From Sphingomonas sp. PP-CC-1A-547 (lineage in GTDB: Bacteria > Pseudomonadota > Alphaproteobacteria > Sphingomonadales > Sphingomonadaceae): a DNA stretch of 64,000 bases. Location: NCBI RefSeq assembly GCF_003610375.1, contig NZ_RAPZ01000010.1:408161-472160 (forward strand). Direction: 5' to 3'. This document shows positions 23,540-32,544 of this stretch, one piece after another. The stretch's first letter is position 1; every line of letters begins with the position of its first letter. The notes below the pieces were generated by a model, which ran no database searches, was not told the DNA's origin, and worked only from the letters and a program-made list of their open reading frames with translations. The translations under genes and the position numbers were made by a program.

Positions 23540-25126
23540 ATGCGTCGCATGACGACCGCCGCAGACATGCTCGCCACGGGCTTTGCCACCCTCCCCGATT
23601 TGATCCGTGCGCATGCGGTGGAACGTGGCGACCGGACTGCCGTCGCCGACGCGCAGGGCAGTATCGACTATCGAACGCTCGACGCGATGATGGACCGGGT
23701 CGCGGCGGCGTTGCAGCGCGACGGGGTTGCGCCGGGGAGCGCGGTGGCGATCGTCGCGGCGCCGACGACCGACTATGCAGCGGTATTCCTTGGTACGGTA
23801 CGCGCGGGGTGCGTCGCAACGCCAATCGCGCCGTCAGCCACGCCGGCGGCGATCGCGGCGATGATTGCCGATAGCGGCGCGCCGTTGGTGTTTCTCGATG
23901 CGGAGAATGCGCGGGCGTTGGAGGAGCAAACGCTCTCGGCCCGCCCCATCTTGTTCACCCGTGAAAGCGGGAGCCCAGCCTCGGCCCCCGCCTTTGCAGC
24001 GGAACGATCCTTCGAGACGTGGATGGCTCCCGCAGATGCCAAGCCGACCCCCGTCGCGATCGCTCCCGAAGACCCGTTCAACATCATCTACTCGTCGGGC
24101 ACGACCGGTACGCCCAAGGGCATCGTCCAGAGCCACGCGATGCGCTGGGCGCACATCTCGCGTAACACGGCGGCGGGGTTCGACACCGCGGTCACGATGA
24201 TCGCAACACCGCTCTATTCGAACACGACGCTCGTCAGCTTCCTGCCGACGCTCGGCTGGGGCGGCACCGTCGTGCTGATGGGGAAGTTCGACGCCCGCGC
24301 CTATCTCGAACTCGCGCAGCGATACCTCGCGACGCACACGATGCTGGTCCCGGTGCAGTATCAACGTATCATGGCGCTGCCCGACTTCGATACTTTCGAC
24401 CTTTCGACGTTCCGCTTCAAGACCAGCACCAGTGCGCCCTTCTCCGCCGCGCTGAAGGCCGACGTCGTTGCACGTTGGCCTGGCATACTCGTGGAATTCT
24501 ACGGCATGACCGAAGGCGGCGCGAGCTGTGCGCTGAACGCGACGGCCAACCCGACCAAGCTCCATACGGTGGGCCAACCGATGCCGGGCCACGAGATCCG
24601 CCTGATCGACGAGGACGGCGTCGAGGTCGCGCCCGGCGAGATGGGCGAGGTCGTCGGCCGCAGCCCGGCGATGATGAACGGCTATCACGGCCGCACCGAG
24701 GCCACCCGCGACGCCGAATGGCATGACGAAGACGGCAACCGCTACATCCGCCACGGCGACGTCGGACGGTTCGACGAGGACGGTTTCCTGACGCTGATGG
24801 ATCGGAAGAAGGACCTGATCATCTCCGGCGGGTTCAATATCTATCCGTCGGACTTGGAGGCGGTTTTAGCGCAGCACCCGGCGGTCGCGGACTGCGCGGT
24901 GATCGGCGTATCATCCGAGGCATGGGGTGAGACGCCGGTAGGCTTCTACGTGCGGCGCGATGGCGTAATCGACGATGCCCCCGCGATTCTCGCCTGGGTG
25001 AACGGCCAGCTCGGCAAGACGCAACGCCTCTCCGCGCTCCATGTCGCCGACGAACTGCCCCGCAGCGCGATCGGCAAGGTGCTGAAGCGCGAACTCCGCG
25101 ACAGGCTGGGAGCGGCCGCCGAATGA
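23540..25126 (+). CDS. AMP-dependent acyl-CoA synthetase/ligase
   Basis: An adenylate-forming enzyme of 528 residues that activates a carboxylic acid to its acyl-CoA. Signatures: P-loop-like YSSGTTGTPKGIVQSH, the substrate-loop EFYGMTEGG, HGDVGRFDEDGFLTLMDRKK with the DRxKD motif, and the C-terminal lysine in PRSAIGKVLKREL. Either ATG at 23540 or 23549 may be used; a longer upstream frame lacks similarity. It overlaps the thioesterase-like gene by ATGA. Odd: residues around 138-157 (ILFTRESGSPASAPAFAAER) are encoded by a degenerate copy of the family C intergenic palindrome, so this loop is probably an insertion. Confidence 0.93.
   Translation: MRRMTTAADMLATGFATLPDLIRAHAVERGDRTAVADAQGSIDYRTLDAMMDRVAAALQRDGVAPGSAVAIVAAPTTDYAAVFLGTVRAGCVATPIAPSATPAAIAAMIADSGAPLVFLDAENARALEEQTLSARPILFTRESGSPASAPAFAAERSFETWMAPADAKPTPVAIAPEDPFNIIYSSGTTGTPKGIVQSHAMRWAHISRNTAAGFDTAVTMIATPLYSNTTLVSFLPTLGWGGTVVLMGKFDARAYLELAQRYLATHTMLVPVQYQRIMALPDFDTFDLSTFRFKTSTSAPFSAALKADVVARWPGILVEFYGMTEGGASCALNATANPTKLHTVGQPMPGHEIRLIDEDGVEVAPGEMGEVVGRSPAMMNGYHGRTEATRDAEWHDEDGNRYIRHGDVGRFDEDGFLTLMDRKKDLIISGGFNIYPSDLEAVLAQHPAVADCAVIGVSSEAWGETPVGFYVRRDGVIDDAPAILAWVNGQLGKTQRLSALHVADELPRSAIGKVLKRELRDRLGAAAE
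23950..24010. repeat. Family C palindrome embedded in a coding sequence
   Basis: TTGTTCACCCGTGAAAGCGG, GAGCCCAGCCTCGGCCCC, CGCCTTTGCAGCGGAACGATC. Against the intergenic copy at 38258 I count about 47 identical positions of 59 by eye. It is in frame in the acyl-CoA ligase gene, with no stop. Confidence 0.75.
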
Positions 25127-25899
25127 CGAGTCTCAAACAGGCGATCGACGCGCTCGAGCCGATCGAGGGTGGCTGGCGCGGGACGGTGCCGGAGAATTGG
25201 TTGCAGGGCCGTACCGCATATGGCGGATTCTCGGCCTCGCTCGCTCTGCATGCTGCGCAGAAGTCGGACGTGGATCTGCCGCCGCTGCGGTCAGCGCAGG
25301 TGTCGTTCATCGGGCCGCTGTCGGGCGACATCGTGATCCGCGCGACCCGGTTGCGGCGCGGGCGCAACGCCGCGTTCGTCCAGGCGGATGTCGAGAGCGA
25401 GGCCGGGCTTGGGCTGCGCGCGACGTTCGTGTTCATGGGTGCGGTCGCGTCGCGAGTCGATCACCAGAGCGGCAGCGCGCCCGACTTTCCGATGCCCGGG
25501 CCGGAGACGCAGACGTTCCGTGGCCACAGTGCGGTGGCATTCTCGCGGAACTTCGACTTGCTCGATCGGCGGGATGACGGCGTCGGGCCGTCGGAATGGT
25601 TGCGCTGGGCGCGGCTGGCCGAGCGTGACGGGCTCGATCCGATGGTCGAGCTTGTCGCGGTCGCGGACTGCTTGCCGCCGTCGGCGCTGAAACTGCTGGG
25701 TGGCCCTGCCCCGCTCAGTTCGATGACGTGGCTGCTCAACATCCTTGGTCCGCAGCCGGTGACGCGCGACGGCTGGTGGTTGCTCCGCGCGACCACCGAT
25801 TACGTGCGCGAGGGTAGTTCTAGCCAGCAGATGGCGATCTGGAACGCGGACGGCACGCCGGTCGCCGAACAGATGCAGAGCGTCGCGATCTTTGCCTGA
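25123..25899 (+). CDS. TesB-like acyl-CoA thioesterase
   Basis: A double-hotdog thioesterase-superfamily protein of 258 residues. The N-terminal half has NWLQGRTAYGGFSASLALHA and PLRSAQVSFIGPLSGDIVIR, the C-terminal half MTWLLNILGPQPVTRDGWWL followed by Ser/Gln-rich AIWNADGTPVAEQMQS, which match the TesB-like pattern. It overlaps the ligase gene in an ATGA and thus forms a coupled ligase/thioesterase pair. It may hydrolyse an acyl-CoA to release CoA when the pathway stalls. Substrate unknown. Confidence 0.88.
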   Translation: MTSLKQAIDALEPIEGGWRGTVPENWLQGRTAYGGFSASLALHAAQKSDVDLPPLRSAQVSFIGPLSGDIVIRATRLRRGRNAAFVQADVESEAGLGLRATFVFMGAVASRVDHQSGSAPDFPMPGPETQTFRGHSAVAFSRNFDLLDRRDDGVGPSEWLRWARLAERDGLDPMVELVAVADCLPPSALKLLGGPAPLSSMTWLLNILGPQPVTRDGWWLLRATTDYVREGSSSQQMAIWNADGTPVAEQMQSVAIFA

Positions 25900-26012
25900 C
25901 GCCTGACATATCTTGCGACACAATGGTGGTGGGGCGGCAAAACGCTGCGACAACCGGAGTTTAGAACGACGGTCATTCGATGGGAATTCGTCCCACTCCG
26001 CCGGAGACCGAC

Positions 26013-26522
26013 ATGCGCAAGACCGTCCTCACCCTGATGCTCGCCGCCAGCGCGATCACGTCCGCTGGCGCGCAAACCGCCCCCGCGACCCCGCGCCCAC
26101 CGATGCGTCAGGACGCGAACCACGATGGCGTTTCCACGCGCGCGGAAGCGATCGCGCAGGCCGACGCCCGCTTCGCACAGATGGATACAGACCATGACGG
26201 CCGGATCACCACCGGCGAGATGCGCGCCTATCGCGAGGCGCTGCACGACCGGATGGTCGCCAGCGGTCGCGACGTCCCCGTGCCGCCGCCGGGCGGTCGC
26301 AAGCATGACGGCATGGGTCGCCGCATGGATCCGAATGGCGACGGCAGCGTGACGCGCGAGGAGTTCGAGGCACGCGCGCTCAAGCGGTTCGACCGGATGG
26401 ATGCCAATCACGACGGCACGATCGACGCGACCGAGCGCGCCAACGCCGCCGAGATACGCCACGTGGACCGGCGCGAACGCCGCGATGGCGGAACCCAGCC
26501 CGCACCTGCCCCTGCTCAATAA
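26013..26522 (+). CDS. Exported EF-hand protein
   Basis: A 169-residue secreted protein with a signal peptide (MRKTVLTLMLAASAITSAGA) and four EF-hand-like calcium loops: DANHDGVST, DTDHDGRIT, DPNGDGSVT and DANHDGTID. The ATG at 26013 follows GGAG at a suitable distance; an in-frame ATG at 25980 is less likely. It ends 50 bases before a two-component system on the same strand and is probably co-transcribed with it. Likely periplasmic; a calcium-buffer or sensor role is inference. Confidence 0.9.
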   Translation: MRKTVLTLMLAASAITSAGAQTAPATPRPPMRQDANHDGVSTRAEAIAQADARFAQMDTDHDGRITTGEMRAYREALHDRMVASGRDVPVPPPGGRKHDGMGRRMDPNGDGSVTREEFEARALKRFDRMDANHDGTIDATERANAAEIRHVDRRERRDGGTQPAPAPAQ

Positions 26523-26572
26523 TTCGGAAGAGGAGAGGCATCGGGTGTCGGTGCTTCCCCTGGACAGCCGCC

Positions 26573-27310
26573 ATGCTAGACACTGCCCCGATGGGAGATA
26601 TGCCGCACCTGCTGCTCGTCGACGACGAGCGCTCGATCCGCGAGCCGCTGGCCGTGTATCTTACCAAGCAGGGGTTCCGCGTCACGCAGGCGGGCGATGC
26701 GGAGGCGGCGCGGACGCGGCTGACGGCGTATGCGATCGATCTCGTCATCCTCGACATCATGATGCCGGGCGAGGACGGCTTGTCGCTGTGCCGCCACATC
26801 GCCGCGACCAGCGACGTGCCGGTGATTCTGCTGACCGCGCGCGCCGAGGAGACCGACCGAATCGTCGGTCTCGAAATGGGCGCGGACGATTATGTCGTGA
26901 AGCCGTTCTCGCCGCGCGAACTCGCGACGCGCGTGAAAGTTATTTTACGCCGCGCGACCGCGGGCGGATCGCGCCAGCATGCGCCGGAGAGCAGCTCCTA
27001 CGGGTTCGCCGGCTGGGTCCTGAAATCGGGTGAGCGCGCGCTGATCGATCGCGAGGGCGTCTCGGTGCCGCTGTCGACCGGCGAGTACAACCTGCTGCTC
27101 GCGCTGGTGACGCGCCCGCGCCAGGTGCTCACGCGTGACCAGTTGCTCGACTTGACGCAGGGGCGCGAGGCGGCGGCGTTCGATCGTGCGATCGACAACC
27201 AGATCAGCCGGTTGCGTCGTAAGATCGAGGCGGATGCAAAGACGCCAGAGCTGATCAAGACGGTCTGGGGTGGCGGCTATACGCTGGCGGCCGAAGTCAC
27301 GCGCCTGTGA
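26573..27310 (+). CDS. OmpR-family response regulator
   Basis: A 245-residue response regulator. The receiver domain has acidic DDE at 17-19, phospho-acceptor Asp61 (LVILDIMMPGEDG), Thr88 and Lys110 (VVKPF), and the C-terminal winged helix shows VPLSTGEYNLLLALVTRPRQ, then DNQISRLRRKIE and VWGGGYTLAAE. Possible alternative starts are at 26591 and 26600. Its cognate kinase follows 10 bases later, and an EF-hand protein precedes it. Probable transcription factor for envelope or ion-response genes. Confidence 0.93.
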   Translation: MLDTAPMGDMPHLLLVDDERSIREPLAVYLTKQGFRVTQAGDAEAARTRLTAYAIDLVILDIMMPGEDGLSLCRHIAATSDVPVILLTARAEETDRIVGLEMGADDYVVKPFSPRELATRVKVILRRATAGGSRQHAPESSSYGFAGWVLKSGERALIDREGVSVPLSTGEYNLLLALVTRPRQVLTRDQLLDLTQGREAAAFDRAIDNQISRLRRKIEADAKTPELIKTVWGGGYTLAAEVTRL

Positions 27311-27320
27311 TCCGGTCCGT

Positions 27321-28667
27321 ATGACGCGGTTCAAGCCTTGGCCGCGCAGCCTCGCCGGCCAGATGGCATTGCTGATCGCGCTCGCGCTGTTGGTGGCGCA
27401 GGTCATCAACTTCGGCATGATTCTGCACGATCGGTCCGAATTCCGCCTTGCCCAGGCGTCGCGACCGGTCGCGACGCGAATCGCCGACGCGCTGGACCGC
27501 GAGGCGCATGGCGGCCGCCCGCTGAGCCCCGACCGCGGCCGCGTACGCCGCTTGCCCACCAATCCGATCCCGCCAGCGATGTTCGAGCGCCATCCCGAGG
27601 TCGCCACCGAACTGCGCCGGCAGTTCGCCGATCTTGGACTGACCGTCGGGCGGATCGATACCGGCCTTCGCCCCGCCACCGACGAGACGAGCGACGCGCA
27701 TCGCCGCGACGGGCTGCGGCGCGGCGATCGGCAGGGCGCGACGCTGCTGATCGCGATCGAGCAGCCCGGACGCGGATGGCTGGCGATCACCGCGCCTTGG
27801 CCGCAGCCTGGTTGGCGGCTGCTACTCGCGGTGCTGACGCAGACCGCGATCCTGTATATCATCGTGCTGTTGCCCGTTCTTTGGATCGTCCGACGGATCT
27901 CGCGCCCGCTCCAGGATCTGCGGCGCGCGGCGGAAAGTTTTCGGCCGGGCGATCCGGGCGCGCCGATGCCGCCGCATGGTCCCGACGACGTCGTCGCGCT
28001 GATCGCGGCGTTCAATGCGCTGAGGCTACGCGTCACGGGAATGCTCGACGAGAAGGACCGCATGCTCGGCGCGATCGGCCATGACCTGCGCACGCCGCTG
28101 GCCGCGTTGCGAGTGCGCATCGAGTCGGTCGAGGACGATGTCGATCGGGCGCGGATGATCGATACGGTGGCGGAGATGAACCGCACGCTGGACGACATTC
28201 TCTCGCTGGCACGGCTCGGGCGACCAAGCGAACCGCTGACCGATGTCGACCTTGCGGCGCTGGTCGATGCGGTGGTCGAGGATTTCCGCGATATCGGCAG
28301 CGATGTGAGCTTCGTCGAGACGGAGCGGCTGCGGATGCATCTGCGCCCGTCGCTGATCCGCCGAGCGGTGCGCAATTTGATCGAGAATGCGATCAAATAC
28401 GGCGTGTCGGCGGAAGTGCGCGTGGAGGCTGATCCTCGATGCGTCGCGATCGTCGTGGCGGACCAGGGGCCGGGCATCCCGGAGGACCGGATGGGCGACG
28501 TGTTCGACGCCTTCACGCGGCTGGAGAGTTCGCGGAACCGGGAGACCGGGGGGATTGGGTTGGGCTTGGCGCTGGCCCGCGCGATCGTGCAGGAAGCTGG
28601 CGGTGAAATCCGCTTGGTCAACCGCCCGGCTCGCGGTCTCGACGCGATCATCGAGCTCCCGCGCTAA
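27321..28667 (+). CDS. Sensor histidine kinase
   Basis: A 448-residue membrane kinase. TM1 (about 12-35) and TM2 (about 167-192) flank a periplasmic domain of about 130 residues rich in Arg and His. HAMP runs about 190-245. The H box GAIGHDLRTPL has His254, the N box is NLIENAIKYG, and the G boxes are DQGPGIPED and GGIGLGLALARAI. The start ATG at 27321 was chosen because it precedes TM1 directly. Partner of the response regulator immediately upstream. The signal is not identifiable from sequence; the EF-hand neighbour suggests a cation. Confidence 0.93.
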   Translation: MTRFKPWPRSLAGQMALLIALALLVAQVINFGMILHDRSEFRLAQASRPVATRIADALDREAHGGRPLSPDRGRVRRLPTNPIPPAMFERHPEVATELRRQFADLGLTVGRIDTGLRPATDETSDAHRRDGLRRGDRQGATLLIAIEQPGRGWLAITAPWPQPGWRLLLAVLTQTAILYIIVLLPVLWIVRRISRPLQDLRRAAESFRPGDPGAPMPPHGPDDVVALIAAFNALRLRVTGMLDEKDRMLGAIGHDLRTPLAALRVRIESVEDDVDRARMIDTVAEMNRTLDDILSLARLGRPSEPLTDVDLAALVDAVVEDFRDIGSDVSFVETERLRMHLRPSLIRRAVRNLIENAIKYGVSAEVRVEADPRCVAIVVADQGPGIPEDRMGDVFDAFTRLESSRNRETGGIGLGLALARAIVQEAGGEIRLVNRPARGLDAIIELPR

Positions 28668-28669
28668 TT

Positions 28670-28780
28670 CTGCTCCCTCTCCCCTACGGGGAGAGGGCTG
28701 GGGTGAGGGGCTGTTTTAGGTGATGCGCTGCTTGGCTGCCCCTCACCCTGACCCTCTCCCCGCAGGGGAGAGGGAGCAGA
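28670..28780. repeat. Intergenic palindrome, family E, between convergent genes
   Basis: CTGCTCCCTCTCCCCTACGG(GGAGAGGGCTGGGGTGAGGGG) at the left and CCCCTCACCCTGACCCTCTC(CCCGCAGGGGAGAGGGAGCAG) at the right. It fills the gap between the histidine kinase and the MFS gene and could act as a bidirectional terminator. Confidence 0.88.
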
Positions 28781-28783
28781 AGC

Positions 28784-30073
28784 TCAATCCTCGACGATTT
28801 GGCTGTTCGTCCGCGTATCCTTCATGCGGAGATAGACGACCAGCGACACCGCGATCATCGCTGTCACGTACCAGTAGAAGCCGCGTTCGAAGCCCGCGCC
28901 CTTGAACTTCAGCGCGACGAACTCCGCGGTGCCGCCGAACAGCGTGTTGGCCAGCGCATAGGGCAAGGCGACGCCCAGCGCGCGGATATGCGCGGGGAAC
29001 AGTTCCGCCTTCACGACCGCGTTGATTGACGTGTAGCCGGTCACGATCACCAGCGCCGCCATCACCAGCAACCCAGCGTAGATCGGGTTGGTCGCACTCT
29101 CCAGCGCGGTGAAGATCGGATAGGTGAACAGCACGCCGGCAATGCCGAACCCGACCATCAGCGGTTTCCGCCCGATCTTGTCCGACAGCCCGCCCGCGAT
29201 CGGCTGCAACAGCATGAACACGAACAGCGTCGCGGCGTTGATCTGGCTCGCCACTTCGCGGCTGAACCCGCTGGTGTTGACCAGGAACTTCTGCATGTAG
29301 ATCGAGTAGGCATAGAAGGCGAGCGTACCGCCCGCGGTCAGCAGCATCACCGTGATCGTCTCACGCGGATGCTTGGTGATCAGCTGGATGAAGCCCGACT
29401 TCGGCTTGCCGTCGCCTGCATCGGCCTTGGCATTCTCGAAGCTCTGCGTCTCGGCGAGACCGCGACGGATGTAGAACACGACCACGGCGAGCACCGCGCC
29501 GATCGCGAACGGGATGCGCCAGCCCCAGGAATCGAGCGCCGCCTCGCTCATCGTCGATTGCAGGATGAGCAGCACGCAGATCGCGAGCAACTGGCCCGAA
29601 ATCAGCGTGACGTACTGGAACGACGAGAAGAACCCGCGGCGGTTCTTGCCCGCCATCTCGGTCAGATACGTCGCCGACGCGCCATATTCGCCGCCGACCG
29701 ACAGACCCTGCATCAGCCGTGCGATCACCAGCATCGTCGGTGCGAAGACGCCGATCGTCTCGTATCCCGGCGTGCACGCGATGATCAGCGAACCGGCACA
29801 CATCAGCGTGACCGACACCGTCAGCCCGGCCTTGCGACCATGGCGATCCGCATAGATCCCCATGATCCACGCGCCGATCGGCCGCATCAGGAAGCCGACC
29901 GCGAAGACCGCCGCCGTGCTGAGCAACTGCGCGGTGCGATCGGTAGACGGGAAAAAATGCGGCGCGAAATACAGCGTGAAGGCGGAATAGACGTACCAGT
30001 CGAACCACTCGACCAGATTGCCCGTTGATCCACCGATGATCGCCTTGAGGCGCGTTTTCTGATCGGGTGCCAT
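28784..30073 (-). CDS. MFS transporter of the metabolite:H+ symporter family (KgtP/ProP type)
   Basis: A 429-residue 12-TM permease. The N-terminal GGSTGNLVEWFDWYVYSAF, GFLMRPIGAWIMGIYADRHG, RKAGL and RLMQGLSVGGEYGASATYLT are hallmarks of the metabolite:H+ symporters such as alpha-ketoglutarate permease. It likely imports a dicarboxylate or similar acid. It overlaps the M3 peptidase gene by 1 base (TAATG), so it is translated as the second gene of that operon. Confidence 0.9.
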   Translation of the reverse strand: MAPDQKTRLKAIIGGSTGNLVEWFDWYVYSAFTLYFAPHFFPSTDRTAQLLSTAAVFAVGFLMRPIGAWIMGIYADRHGRKAGLTVSVTLMCAGSLIIACTPGYETIGVFAPTMLVIARLMQGLSVGGEYGASATYLTEMAGKNRRGFFSSFQYVTLISGQLLAICVLLILQSTMSEAALDSWGWRIPFAIGAVLAVVVFYIRRGLAETQSFENAKADAGDGKPKSGFIQLITKHPRETITVMLLTAGGTLAFYAYSIYMQKFLVNTSGFSREVASQINAATLFVFMLLQPIAGGLSDKIGRKPLMVGFGIAGVLFTYPIFTALESATNPIYAGLLVMAALVIVTGYTSINAVVKAELFPAHIRALGVALPYALANTLFGGTAEFVALKFKGAGFERGFYWYVTAMIAVSLVVYLRMKDTRTNSQIVED

Positions 30074-32205
30074 TACTTCGTCCCCTGCGGCGCTTGTGTC
30101 GGAAAGCCGCGCTTATTGAGCAGCGCGTTCACATCGGGATCACGCCCGCGGAACGCACGATACGCCTCGGCACGATCGGTCTCGTTGCCGGTCGACAACA
30201 GGATCCTGGCGAACCTGTCGGCGGTCGGCTTGTCCCAGGGACTGCCCGCCTCCTCGAATGCCGCGAAGGTGTCGGCGTCCATCGTCTCGGACCAGAGGTA
30301 GCTGTAATAGCCTGCCGAATAGCTATCCGACGCGAACAGGTGCTGGAACTGCGGCACGCGGTGACGCATCACCAGCTGCTTCGGCATGCCGATCTCGGCG
30401 AGCGTCGCGGCCTCGAACTTGTCCGGATCGATGACGCCGTCGGGCACGGTGTGGATCTTCATGTCGACGATCGCCGACGACAGATATTCCGCGGTCTTGA
30501 AGCCTTCGTTGAACTTGCTCGACTGCTCGATCTTGTCGAGCAACGCCTGCGGCATCGCCGCCTTGGTCTGGTAATGCCGCGCATATTTGTCGAGCACGTC
30601 GCGGGTCAGCAGCCAATGCTCGTTCACCTGGCTCGGATATTCCACGAAATCGCGCGGCGTGCCCGCGAGCCCCGGATAATAGACATTCTGGAGCATCGCG
30701 TGGATCGCATGGCCGAACTCGTGGAACAGCGTCTGCGCATCGTCGAGGCTGATCAGGATCGGCTCGCCCGGCGCGCCCTTGGCAAAATTGTTGTTGTTCG
30801 ACGACAGCACGAGCTGCGCCGGGGCGAGGCCCCTTTGCCCACGATAGGTGTTCGCCCACGCACCCGATCGCTTGCCGGTCCGCGCGAAATCGTCGCGGTA
30901 GAACAGCCCGACGTCCTTGCCGTTCTTATCGGTCACGCTCCACACGCGCATGTTCGGCTCGAACACGGGAACGGTGCCGGTGATCTCCTTGAAGTTCAGC
31001 CCGTACAGCCGGTTGGCGGCGTACAGTGAACCCTGGATGATGTTGCCGAGCTCGAAATACGGCTTCAACTGCGCCTGATCGAGATCGTACCGCGCCTTGC
31101 GGACCTTCTCCTGGTAGAAGCGGTAATCCCACGGCTCGATCGTCAGCGACGTGCCGGGGACCTTCTGCATGTCCGCGACTTCCTCGGCCACGCGTGCCTT
31201 GGCAGCGGGCCAGACGCGCATCATCAGGTCCATCGCCGCGGCGGGAGTCTTCGCCATCGTGTCCTGCATCCGCCAGTCGGCATGCGTCGCGAACCCGAGC
31301 AGATGCGCGCGGTCGGCGCGGAGCTTGACGATCTGCGCGATGGTCGCGTTCGTGTCGTTCGCATCGCCGTTGTCGCCGCGGTTGACGAACGCGCGCCACA
31401 CCTTTTCGCGCAGCGCTCGGTCGGTGGCGTAGGTCAGCACGGGATCGACCGCCGACCGCGTGTTGACGATCGCGAAGCCCGGCAGCTTCCGCTCGGTCGC
31501 CGCGGCCTTGGCCACCGCCTTCACGCTATCGGGCAAGCCGGCGAGTTGCGCCTCGTCGGTAACCGAGATCGCCTTGCTCTCATCCGCGAGCAGCTTCTCG
31601 CCGAACGTCGAGAACGCGGTCGCGAGTTGCTGATTATACTGCGAAAGCTGCGTCTTCTGCGCGTCGGTCAGCTTCGCGCCCTGCCGCACATAGCTGTCGT
31701 AGATCCGCGTCACGAGCCGGATCTGCTGCGCATTCAAGCCGCTCGAATTGCGGCCTGCGTAGATCGCCTGGATGCGCGCGAACAGCGGCTTGTCGAACGT
31801 GATCGCATCCGACGCCGCAGAGAATTTCGGCGACCATTCGCGGTCGAGCTTCTGATACGCCGGCGTGTTCATGTTGCCGGTCATCACGCCGAACAGCGTC
31901 ATCACCTGACCATAGCGCTTGCCGGCCAACTGCATCGGCACGATCGTGTTGGCGAAAGTCGGCTTGGCAGGATTGTCGGCGATCGTGCGGTAGTCCGCGG
32001 CGCGCTCGGCCAGCGTCGTCTCGAACGCCTGCGGGAAAAGCTCGGGGCGAACCTTGTCCCACGGCGGCACTCCGCCCAGCGGACCGGTCCAGTCGGCTAG
32101 CAAGGGGTTCGCGGCGGGTGTCGTGGACGTCGCACCCGTCTGCGCGACGATCGACGTAGACGCCATCAACGCAACGGCGCTGGCGGCGAGGTATAGAAAC
32201 TGCAC
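30073..32205 (-). CDS. M3-family metallopeptidase (dipeptidyl carboxypeptidase Dcp-like)
   Basis: A 710-residue zinc peptidase with a signal peptide (MQFLYLAASAVALMASTSIV, AQ), so it acts in the periplasm. The zinc-binding HEFGHAIHAML motif lies in a conserved block (ISLDDAQTLFHEFGHAIHAM) and the following DFVEYPSQVNEHWL is typical of Dcp/M3A. The start is a GTG at 32205 with GGGAG seven bases ahead; an out-of-frame ATG overlaps it. Cleaves C-terminal dipeptides or small peptides. Followed without a gap by the MFS permease, so it may feed peptide-derived acids to it. Confidence 0.93.
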   Translation of the reverse strand: MQFLYLAASAVALMASTSIVAQTGATSTTPAANPLLADWTGPLGGVPPWDKVRPELFPQAFETTLAERAADYRTIADNPAKPTFANTIVPMQLAGKRYGQVMTLFGVMTGNMNTPAYQKLDREWSPKFSAASDAITFDKPLFARIQAIYAGRNSSGLNAQQIRLVTRIYDSYVRQGAKLTDAQKTQLSQYNQQLATAFSTFGEKLLADESKAISVTDEAQLAGLPDSVKAVAKAAATERKLPGFAIVNTRSAVDPVLTYATDRALREKVWRAFVNRGDNGDANDTNATIAQIVKLRADRAHLLGFATHADWRMQDTMAKTPAAAMDLMMRVWPAAKARVAEEVADMQKVPGTSLTIEPWDYRFYQEKVRKARYDLDQAQLKPYFELGNIIQGSLYAANRLYGLNFKEITGTVPVFEPNMRVWSVTDKNGKDVGLFYRDDFARTGKRSGAWANTYRGQRGLAPAQLVLSSNNNNFAKGAPGEPILISLDDAQTLFHEFGHAIHAMLQNVYYPGLAGTPRDFVEYPSQVNEHWLLTRDVLDKYARHYQTKAAMPQALLDKIEQSSKFNEGFKTAEYLSSAIVDMKIHTVPDGVIDPDKFEAATLAEIGMPKQLVMRHRVPQFQHLFASDSYSAGYYSYLWSETMDADTFAAFEEAGSPWDKPTADRFARILLSTGNETDRAEAYRAFRGRDPDVNALLNKRGFPTQAPQGTK

Positions 32206-32308
32206 ATGGATCTCCCGGTCAATGTACCGGGTAGCATAGTGATAAAGTTACGTAGCGGAAGGCGTACGCATTGATCAGCGCGTAGCGCCGGTCTTATGCG
32301 CCGTAAGA

Positions 32309-32491
32309 TCAGTCGCCGGATCGCTCATCGCGAGGCTGGCTCGCAGCGACTTCCGCGGCCGCAATAAGCCTGCGCCCCGTCTCAGCGGCGGCCTGCGGTG
32401 TGAAGGTGATCGCCAAGCCATCGAGGCCGTCCAGCGTCACCAGCCCATTCTCGGCGGCGGCGATGCCTGCAATAGTTTCCGGCGTCATCAT
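32309..32491 (-). CDS. Small hypothetical protein downstream of crp-like gene
   Basis: A 60-residue protein (MMTPETIAGIAAAENGLVTL and onward, ending PRDERSGD). The ATG at 32491 follows GGGGAG with good spacing, better than the in-frame codon at 32548 that overlaps the crp-like stop. It lies 53 bases after the Crp/Fnr gene on the same strand and is probably co-transcribed. Composition is soluble, with an amphipathic Ala-rich helix at the C-terminus. I do not recognise a family. Confidence 0.55.
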   Translation of the reverse strand: MMTPETIAGIAAAENGLVTLDGLDGLAITFTPQAAAETGRRLIAAAEVAASQPRDERSGD

Positions 32492-32544
32492 AGTCTCACT
32501 CCCCCGACCGTTGATCCTGCCAGGGGTTACGCGCCGGCTACCCG

